DNA from: Liolophura sinensis
Taxonomy: Eukaryota; Mollusca; Polyplacophora; Chitonida; Chitonidae
Direction of reading: 5' to 3'
Length of the DNA stretch: 64,000 nucleotides
NCBI RefSeq assembly: GCF_032854445.1
Contig: NC_088301.1
Span: 19,957,808 to 20,021,807, forward strand
Shown here: piece after piece, positions 36,976 through 46,700 of the stretch
Layout: each line of letters opens with the position of its first letter
Position numbering within the stretch: the stretch's first letter is position 1
Notes under the pieces: generated by a model
Database searches by the model: none
Told to the model about the DNA's origin: nothing
What the model saw: only the letters and a program-made list of their open reading frames with translations
Position numbers and translations under genes: made by a program

Positions 36976-37199
36976 TTTGAACTCTTGAATCCGACAACTC
37001 AAATCTATGTCTGCTGTTAGCGCCTAGTTGCGGACAGTCGCCTGCTTTTCGTGGCCAATAAAATGGCAGCATTTCAAAGTAACACTTTCTTCTTGGCATT
37101 TTCGTTTCTCTGTTGTTTTTACTATAAGTTCCTGCTAATGGGGACACGATTTCCAATGCAGAATTTCAGTGATGCAGATATTTAATGTAGTAAGCATAT

Positions 37200-38105
37200 G
37201 CTGCTGGTAGGTAAAAGCATAGCCTGCTGAGTGAATATTAGCACCTGTGTAATGTGAGATCTTGCGACATTTCTGTTAAAAAAATGGTTGTCTGAAATGC
37301 GAAAGAGACTTATACTCTGGCGACAAGTAGGCTGTCACTGTAATCAGCATGTCAGTACAAATGTAGGCCAGACAAGAAAGCATTTGTTGCTCAATTCTGG
37401 CAAACAAGTCTCTTGACCTTAGAGGCTGCTTAATACTGGAACTAAAAGCAGTCTCAGAATTATCAGAAAAAAGTAAATCCTTCATCTCACACATATAGAC
37501 CAATGAACTGTGTATTTTGTAATCAGTAGATGCGCATGCGCTATATATTTTTTACTTATGAAAGTGCCACATGTGACGCAGGGTTAAATTTTTTTTAGTA
37601 TAGCCTAAAGCAACAGTCAGATAAATACTAAATGTGAGGCATGTACTGTAAGCCATTTAGTAAGCATGCAGTCCATATTTGTACCTATCGTTCAGTTTGA
37701 GATCTTTTTGGAGCGATTTCAGTCACATTTTAACATTCATTTCATTGAATAATACAGAACGCCAAAGTATTATGTGAGTGTAGTTGATGTTCATGGACCT
37801 GCAAAGGGAATATTCCTGTATTGTAGCAATGCATAATAATGTTAAGCACACTTCTTTTTCTTAATTAATGTAGAGTTTGCATTAAAAAAATTTTGACACT
37901 TGACTTCGTCAGTATCAAATCACAGAAATTGTACCAGTCATGTCGGTAAAAATACAGCCCATTTGGTGAAACAATAAAACTTCAACATCTTAATGAAACA
38001 GTACATTTTATTATGACATTCCATTAATTACCCCACCTGTTCATAAATAGTGAGGGATATTTGTGTCAGTCCATCCGCTTGCAATAACTCCTTCAAGTAA
38101 AGCGT
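37200..38105. other. Intergenic sequence, nothing recognised
   Basis: AT-rich, no exon or repeat family seen. Confidence 0.35.
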
Positions 38106-38106
38106 G

Positions 38107-38270
38107 TTATTTATTTATTTTTTGGAATTTGTTATTTTACGCCCTAATCAAGAATATTTCACTTAGATTAAGATAACGACAACCAGAATAAATATGGTGG
38201 GAGGATACTGGGAAAAGTCAAGGGAAACCAACGACCAGGTTGCTGGGTCTGCATTTATGGTAGATCTATG
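38107..38270 (-). mobile_element. SINE, AATA-tail family, antisense arm
   Basis: Tail at 38107-38125, body to about 38265; head missing. It pairs with the opposite copy next door. Confidence 0.7.
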
Positions 38271-38289
38271 TTAATAAAGAGAGATATTT

Positions 38290-38535
38290 AGGGGCTTTTG
38301 TGGCTCATGCAATACAATGGCCCATGAGCCTCTCATCAGTGCAGTCACTGTAAGTTCATATCCAGCTCATCCTGGCTTTCTCTCCATTTGTGCATTGTAT
38401 GGTGTGCCAGCAACCTAGGAATGTTTATGGTCTTCCCCCCGGGCTTTTCCTGGTTTCCTCCCACCATAATGATGGCTGGCATTGAGTAATTGAAATATTC
38501 TTGAGCATAGCGTAAAACACCATTGAAATAAATAA
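38290..38535 (+). mobile_element. SINE, AATA-tail family, sense arm
   Basis: Near full length, from GGGGCTTTTGTGGCTC to the AAATAAATAA tail. It shares private changes with the 26795 copy. With the copy at 38107 it forms an inverted pair about 20 bp apart. Confidence 0.82.
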
Positions 38536-39419
38536 CTAACATGAGAGATATAGTTGCATGGATTAAACTATATTTGCAATTGTCAGATTATTTTTGCTCA
38601 TGAAAATACATGTAAACATCTTTTGTTTACTAATATTATATATATAAATATATATATAACTATGCCCACACATAACCTCAACTTTTCCCATGTAGTGTCA
38701 GTGTTAACAACACCACTGTGGTACATGTATTAGTATTGAATAGCTGTGACAAAGACCATGCTGTTACTGAATATTGATTGCCTTGACCGCAGACAGTCAT
38801 GCCACTGGTGTAAACCTCTGTAGCCACAATGTCTTGACCTGTCACCAGAGGTGACTCCAAAGTTACCTGACCAAATGTCACACCTCAGTAGTTTACCATG
38901 AGTAAACACACACGGTACATGCATGCCACTTTCTGTGTTCAAAGACCATACTTATATTTCGTGAATATGTAAACGGAGTGTTAGTAAATCAAGAAATTAA
39001 TCAATGAATTGACTGACAACAACAAAAAAATAGGACATTTTCAGTAAGAGACTAAACTAGAGGTTTTGGAGCAAAATAATTGATCAGTAGCTGAATTTTT
39101 GTGGCTATTTAAGATTTACCCAAATAATTACCTTTCACAAAATATCAGCCCCGTGATATAGTACAGGTACGAGTCATGTTTGCTGAGAGACAATCTCTTT
39201 GAGTTGATGGTAAATACAGACAAATTTTATTTGATACTTTAATAATTTTAATTTGATAAGTATGGCTTTATTGCCAAAAATCTCCAGTATAGTTTTTTTT
39301 ATAAGATGTAAAGATTTACTTGAAGGAAAAGACAACCCAAGAATATCGTCTACGTGTTATTAAAAAGGAACATATTGTCTGTTGTTTGTTGTAGACTACA
39401 TTTAGATATACATTGAGTG

Positions 39420-39572
39420 ATGAAGTCATGTAAGCAACCTGCAGATTGTTATGGGTCTTCCCTGGACCATGCCCAGTTTCCTGCCACCATAATACTGGCT
39501 ACCCGTGTAATTAAGTGGAATATTCTTGAGGACAGTGTAAAGCATCAGTGAAATAACTAAATAAATAATTAA
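39420..39572 (+). mobile_element. SINE, AATA-tail family, 5'-truncated
   Basis: Body from GCAACCTGCAGATTGTTATGG to an A-rich tail. Confidence 0.75.
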
Positions 39573-40833
39573 TGTAATAAGGCCAGTATTAGTTTTTGAC
39601 CTAATTAAGCCTATGTATACAAGAGAGTCAATCTTATTTAAGCCGGCCATATCTATTTATAGACGTATATCAGTAGTTGATGCATCTGTCAAGTGATTTT
39701 TTCCCCTTTTTTTATATGACAGCTACAGAATGTACGTGCACATCTCATAAACCAGGTCATCCATGAGAGAATATTAAAAGAGCATGGGCTTACTGTTACA
39801 TGTACTTGTAGTATATACATGCAGCCTACATGTAGGCTACACATATGCGCTGTTCATCTCTGCTACATGGATGTGTAGCCACCCTACTACAAGGTGGATG
39901 TTATACAAGTGTTGTTGATGTGGGAGTATTATTGTTTTGACACAAGTATATAAGACACTCATCTACACTGTAGCCCCATGGTGTGAGCCATGAAGGAATG
40001 TCAAGTGAGTCTCCCTGTTACTAAGAGAACAGTTTGTATTTTTAGAGGGTGTTTGGTAAATGTGTAAGTCTTGACCCTGTACATGTATGTTTACAGACTG
40101 TCATTGGAAGTCTGTCTGCCTGGGGCCTGGGTTGGAGATCACAGTTTCTCTCTCTTGCCCCTTTTCATTGGCTGCTGCCTGACAATGTTTTGCCCAGCTA
40201 CATATACCTGTGTCACAGTGTGTAGATAATCACAATAGCACAGAACTTCAGTCCATGTCAGCTGGGGTAGGTAAAGTCTGCAGCTTTAACAGTTGTCAGT
40301 GCTCTGATGCCTCAGTCTTGTCTGATCTGTCTGTGTTACATGTTGACATGTACATGTATGTATAGCAGATTTAAAAACTATTCTGTATGTACAGGTAAGT
40401 AGCCCACTATAACATGTCACTGCTCTGATGCATATTTCTTGTGTAAATTCTCTGTAAAATATTTACATGTAAATGCATATGCAATATAGACATACATGTA
40501 TGTACAGGTAAATACCAGTCACTATTCTGTGCAGGTAAGTGGTCCACTTCAGCATGTCATAACGCTGTGATAACTCATTCTTGTCTGAAATACCTGTTGC
40601 TTTTATGTATGTTTACAGTAAGTGCATTGTACACGGCCATCAGTGTACACTACGGGTGTAATGTGAATTATAATAAAACATGCTAGTTGTAATTAATACA
40701 TGTTTACTTGTAAGTATAAAGCTAAGAGTTTGCCCCTGCCCCCTGTCAGAATTGAGGGAAAATGTTGACATGTTTATGAAGTGTACAAGAATGACATCAT
40801 GTAGCGACGCTATGTAAGCCATGTACCTTATCA
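39573..40833. other. Intergenic sequence with TACATGTA-rich stretches
   Basis: Repeated TGTACATGTATGT-like words occur but not as an ordered array. No exon is recognised. A first exon of the plus-strand gene at 42.5-49.7 kb could lie here. Confidence 0.3.
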
Positions 40834-41023
40834 TATATTTGCAAGAGGTATATTCAAGTGTATTTTGAGAGAATTATTCTATGAAGTCTGATATAGTTGT
40901 ACCTTTTTGTGAAGCTCTGAAACTGACGATCCAAACGCAGTATTGTTTTATCCCACCAAATCCTGCATAAGTTGTATTGAATGTTACTCTTGCAGATGTG
41001 GAATGGTTGAGGAATTAGTGTAC
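40834..41023 (+). mobile_element. MITE, diverged
   Basis: Ends GTTGAGGAATTAGTGTA; the middle resembles the 34436 type (TATTCTATGAAGTCTGATA). The left TIR is badly diverged. Confidence 0.5.
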
Positions 41024-41277
41024 ATGAATGTGTTCAGTTTGAGGTGATATCCGGTACTTATGTTGGTGCATACAGTACATGCGTTTGTGCAGAGTCTTTT
41101 GATGAAACATGAGGTACAGTAGCTACTTACAGGGCTGCTCGGTCAAGGGCTAGGTCAATGCTGCAGCCCTGGAACAGCTGCTGATGAAGCTTTTTATTTC
41201 TATGGCCATTTATATGGAATGAGAATATAAACCTTGCTTAGTTGTCATATATACATGTAGTCATGCATAGATAAATT

Positions 41278-41456
41278 GTACTGTAAAACTTCAGCCATTT
41301 TTCGCATATTTGCAAGATGTTTATTGAAGCGTATTCCTAGAGCATTATTTTGGCCTTTAGTTTTGTGTTCAAAATCAGATTAAATGTGTAGGTGCACACA
41401 TCAGGCTGAAAGTTGCTCTTTCATAGGCGAAAACGTTTAGAAATTAGGGTACAGGA
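41278..41456 (+). mobile_element. MITE, both ends present
   Basis: Left end CTGTAAAACTTCAGCCATTTTTC and right end AAACGTTTAGAAATTAGGGTA; same internal type as 34436. Confidence 0.65.
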
Positions 41457-42527
41457 CAGTATAAAGGTGCATGTAGATTGGTAATATTGTGTATGCCATA
41501 AAGTGAGGGTAATACACGTGGGCGTATGCGTTTATTCAGTCAGGTCTGTGCATTAAGTGATTTTGTACTGTGCTGCTTATTATGGCAAAAATTGATATTG
41601 TGATACCCTGTAATTATTTCTCTGGTTGCTTGTTTGCACATAATCTTTGTATATGAGGTAGGCACTTTGTATTATACTGCTTGATCAAGCAATAAGCTAC
41701 ATGTAATAATTGCTGCAGAGTCGAAAGAGCTGGGGCTGAAGCTTAACTTGGGGCATTAGAAATTTAAATTTTGCTCACCTCATTAATGTTATCTTGAGAC
41801 AAATGTGTCCAAATTTCAACTTTCAGTAGCAAAAACTAAGCATTGTGAAGAGAATTTAAAATTTTGAGGCAGTAGATCGATGTAGCGATACCCTTTATTT
41901 GCTTTGGTGCTATTCGGAAAGGTATTCAAGGCTGTTTGGTCAAGCATTTAATAAATAATCCTGCTGCAGGGAGATTGATGCAGTGGCTGATGCATCTTAG
42001 CTCTCAAATCTGGCACATTTTATTTGCTGCAACGCTGCGATTATTTACATTACCATTGGTTCACCAGAATGTGCGTGGGGATGTCGGCTTTTAGTGCTAA
42101 TCGAAAATGCTTTACGAGGTCATTGGTTAGATAGATTATTATGTACAGAGCCATTATCGGTACCTTTAATTGATATTTACCTGTTGTATGCCATTGACAG
42201 CATTAAGAGTAAATGCTTATACTAATTTCTGCTTCCATTTGAAGTATTGAAACAGATATTATCTGTAAAAGCTTTACATGACAGTTTTATGAACACCCAT
42301 TACTCTAGATGTTTTGCATCAAATACAAACCCCGTTACTTATAAAGGATGTACATGTAGGCTATCTGGTGCTGAAGATTTTAATCTATCAGTATTTATAG
42401 GCATGATATCAGTGTGTGGGTGTGTGTGTGTGGACAGAGATTATTGGGATCCAATGAAGCTGATTTATGTAATCCTAACTTCCTATCAGATAATGTCTTT
42501 TAATGATGTTATTTGTTTGCCTTTCAG

Positions 42528-42706
42528 GATGTGGATCTGAAAAGACAGGATGGACAGGATGCAGCTGCTGTATGATGTCATTATGATCGGGGGTGTTCGG
42601 CTTTGATCATATCTTTATATCCCTACATCATTATTAGTCAGGCCAGATGATCATAAAGACCAGAGAGGATCATTCATAAAGTCAGGAAGATTTTCATCTC
42701 TTTGTG
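42528..42706 (+). other. Probable non-coding 5' exon with uORFs
   Basis: Bounded by TTTGCCTTTCAG and GTAAGC. It holds a 3-codon uORF at its start and an 18-codon uORF (MDRMQLLYDV ...) and has no frame open through it. It probably belongs to the leader of the 148-residue gene whose first coding exon begins at 43710. Confidence 0.5.
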
Positions 42707-42829
42707 GTAAGCCTACTGCAGTTCTGCTGTGTTTAATACTTAATATGCCACAAACATGCGCTAAACCATTGTGGATATTATGTCTGTAAATATACTTGAA
42801 AGAAAAGACAACAAATGATGTAACCCTAG

Positions 42830-43500
42830 TTATTTATAAAAGAGGACTTAAACGCCCACAGCAATTTTGTTCTGACATGCTTGGTAATTCTATAAATCAA
42901 CTTTTAATATGAAATCAATATGGAGCCATTGGAGTCGCCATTTTAGAGAAACCGAAAACGTGATATTTCCTCACTTGTACTACCGGCCCCTGATAGCACA
43001 GATGGTAGAGCATCAGCTTCGGGAGCCATAGATCCAGGGTCAATCCTGGGTCGAGTCACACCTAAGACCTTAAAAGAGGAAGTTGTAACTTTGGTAGACC
43101 TGTATCAGTATAATGGCTTGTGTGGGGCGGCTTACATGTCCTAGGTAAGACGTCTCAGTGAAGCAGCACTAGATAACAGAGCAGTGGAAATCTGCAACAA
43201 GGAGGCACATAACATGCACTCTAAGGATTCCTTCATCATCATATGACTGAAAAATTGTTAAGTACGACGTTAAACCCCAAGCACTCACTCACTCACTCAC
43301 TCACTCCTCACTTGTACCCAATCCTTACACAGCTAAAGTGTAAAACAGCCTTTAGGTGACGTCATTGGAAACTACTACGTCGTCATTTTACCCGAGATTA
43401 TTTCACTGACACGACAACGGCCAGCATTATGGCGGGAGGAAACCAGACAGAACCCGGGGAGAACCCAGGAACATCAGCAGGCTGCTGGCAGACCTTCCCG
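42830..43500. mobile_element. Old dispersed repeat split by a SINE
   Basis: Sequence flanking the SINE (CAGCAATTTTGTTCTGACATG, GGAGTCGCCATTTTAGAGAAACC) recurs in diverged form at 54540-54780, so the SINE landed in an older dispersed repeat. The family is unknown. Confidence 0.5.
42981..43305 (+). mobile_element. SINE, ACTC-tail family, complete
   Basis: Starts with a tRNA-like head (TGATAGCACAGATGGTAGAG, box B-like GGGTCAATCC) and ends in (ACTC)n. A perfect 12-bp target duplication CCTCACTTGTAC lies at 42969-42980 and 43306-43317. Confidence 0.92.
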
Positions 43501-43502
43501 CG
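43385..43502 (-). mobile_element. SINE, AATA-tail family, internal fragment
   Basis: Only the body (ATTTCACTGACACGACAACG to CAGACCTTCCCGCGC) is left. Confidence 0.7.
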
Positions 43503-43758
43503 CACTCCTCAGGCTATAGAAAGAACTTGCGCATGATTGGTTAATACTGATAACATGGCAGCACTTTCGATTTTCTCAGCATGTGCGGTTTTGAGATTTT
43601 GCTCACAAAAAAAAGTATGCTTTTTAAACTTTTATGGGATTCCTTATTAATGCATATATACCCTTGCTCTTATTTTATCTCAGCTTTTGATCTAATTTGT
43701 ACGTTTCAGAACCATCGCTAGTCATTTGGAAGGTCTCATTTTAACACTTTATGAGACA

Positions 43759-46700
43759 ATGGACAGGTTGGTTCACCCAGCATGTCCAGGGAGGGGATTT
43801 CCCATGGAATCTGTGATGACAAACCCCACAGGACAAACCTTTATGGGAGATAACTGTAAGAAGAGGAGAATGACCGAGGACGTCAGCCATCTTCTCAATA
43901 ATGTAAACGTTACTAGTCATACTACAATGCCCTCAGGTAAGAAGCATGGTTTTAATACAGAAACAGATACTATACAAAGATTAGAGAGTTGGTCGTCGCT
44001 GAGTTTTCATGCATTTAGCTGATGAACCATGCAGTCGTGATTCGTAAGATTCCTTAGAAAACACGGCTAAATATTTCATGCACAGCTCAGGTGTTCCTCT
44101 CTGAATACATGCATCTTTCACTCTACTGTATTGGCAATTTAAGAGTTAAATTATAGCAGTGATTAGCCGCTTACTGAAGACCAGCTTAGGGGCTGTCAAC
44201 AACAACACTGCAGTTAGTCAGCTTGGCAGAGGACTGGGCTGATTCTAAAATACCCATTCTTTCAATCGTAAAATGCCAAGCGAGTGCTCACATTTGAAGT
44301 GCTAGATCACATGACACTTGGGTTTAATGATATTCTTGGATATGGAGTAAGAATTACTTAATTTCTTTTTTAAATTATGAATGTTCTTCTCCTTCATAAC
44401 CTAGTGTATTTTTGGTTTTGTTCTTTGTAATTCACATTTATGTGTTATTATTTGTATGTTTTATTGAGGTAGAGGGTAGGCAGGGATAATATAGTCTGGA
44501 AATATGTTGAAATTCTGTGATGTTTAGATATGTTTGCAGCACAAGAATAAAGGCCCTGGTGACAAAATATTGGAACCATTTAAACCACAGTGAATTTGTG
44601 TGTTCCACTTTTGTAGTTTCTACCAGCAAGAGTTTCTTACCATTACCCAAATGTGATCGCATATTTCACACAGAAGAGTGGAAACCAAGGGGAACAACTT
44701 TGTTCCTGCCATTGTTGGAAGACATACTGGTTAACCTAAAAAATCTGGAACAGATTAGTTTCAACCGGGGGACATACTTTGTAGCAGATAATGACGGCAA
44801 TTATTCCAGATCTATAGAGGGTAAGTCTTCCTCCTGTTAGCTACTTTTTTTTTAAAGAAATCCTGTATTGTGGAAAACTCATCAGTTGACATTGGGCATA
44901 ACTTAACGTCAGTCTGAAGTGAGGAAGTTTTTACCTGTATGTGTGTTTTTAAATTCCTACTTTACATTCTTGTGCTTATGAGAAAGGTTTTTGGATGAAT
45001 GTCAAAGCAGTCAAGTGCTGCTGCCACTGAAGTATCATGCTGAAGACACCAGGCATGACACCCCACCCAGTCACATTATACCGAGACAACCAGTCCTGTT
45101 TCCTTGCTGTAATCTCTCAGTACTCAGTCATTAGGTCTGGTGTTCTGCTCTGGGTTTTTATCTACCCATAAACCTGACAGCTGTTGTATACACCAATCAA
45201 AAAATATCCATCATTATCGATCACTCAAATAATTCAGGAATATAGAGAACGAGCATGTCAGAGTTCTGAGTGTGGGAATGTTAATTATCTGTGAACAGTA
45301 GAACAACAGGATATTATGAGTTTGAATCTTCTTCCTTACATACGCTGCAGTATCTGAGATACTGAGGCAACATTTTATTGAAGTTTCATATACATGTAAT
45401 GATATATCTATTGGTCATATTTTGTTTCCCCCCGGCTCTGCTTGGTTTCCTTTCTTGGTAATGTGACTGTCACGGTATAAGTGAAATATTCTCAAGTATG
45501 GCGAAAAACTCTAATCAGATGAATAAATAAATCTGATCATTTTCAGAAATGTCACAGTAGTTCAGGATATTTTGAGTATAAGTAACCTTGTTTGAATTTG
45601 TGCTTTATTTATTTCAGGAGAGACGTTGAATATGTGGCGTTATTCAGAACAGGACAGGCACCTGTATATATCCCGCACCTTTCTCTTCACACATCATCAG
45701 GTAAGACCACACACTTCTCAGCCAGTCTCTGTTTGTTCTCGCTGACCTGTATATATCCCACTCCTTTCTCCTCACACATCATCAGGTAAGACAACACACT
45801 TCTCAGCCAGTCTCTGTTTGTTCTCACTGACCTGTATATATCCCGCTCCTTACTCCTCACACCTCACACATCATCAGGTAAGACAACACACCTCTCAGCC
45901 AGTCTCTGTTTGGGTGTTTTCACTGACCTGTATATATCCCGCTCCTTTATCTTCACACATCATCAGGTAAGACAACACACTTCTCAGCCAGTCTATGTTT
46001 GTATATTCTCACTGACCTGTATATATCCCACTCCTTTCTCTTCACACATCATCAGGTGAGACAACACACTTCTCAGCCAGTCTCTGTTTGGGTGTTTTCA
46101 CCGACCTGTATATATCCCGCTCCTTTCTCCTCACACATCATCAGGTAAGACAACACACTTCTCGGCCAGTCTCTGTTTGGGTATTCTCACTGACCTGTAT
46201 ATATCCCGCTCCTTTCTCCTCACACATCATTAGGTAAGACAACACACTTCTCATCCAGTTTCTGTTTGGGTGTTCTCACTGACCTGTATATATCCCACTC
46301 CTTTCTCTTCACACATCATCAGGTAAGACAACACACTTTTCAGCCAGTCTATGTTTGGGTGTTCTTCCTTACCTGTATATATCCCACTACTTTCTCTTCA
46401 CACATCATCAGGTAAGACAACACACTTCTCAGCCAGTGTCTGTTTGGGTATTCTCACTGACCTGTATATATCCCACTCCTTTCTCCTCACACATCATCAG
46501 GTAAGACAACACACTTCTCAGCCAGTCTCTGTTTGGGTATTCTCACTGACCTGTATATATCCCGCTCCTTTCTCCTCACACATCATCAGGTAAGACAACA
46601 CACTTCTCAGCCAGTCTCGGTTTGGGTATTCTCACTGACCTGTATATATCCCACTCCTTTCTCTTCACACATCATCAGGTAAGACAAGACACTTCTCAGC

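Noticed and set aside
45592-45789. Frame reading RRDVEYVALFRTGQAPVYIP
   Set aside because: It is the wrong phase of the real exon 45618-45700. The frame that joins neighbouring exons reads GETLNMWRYSEQDRHLYIS.
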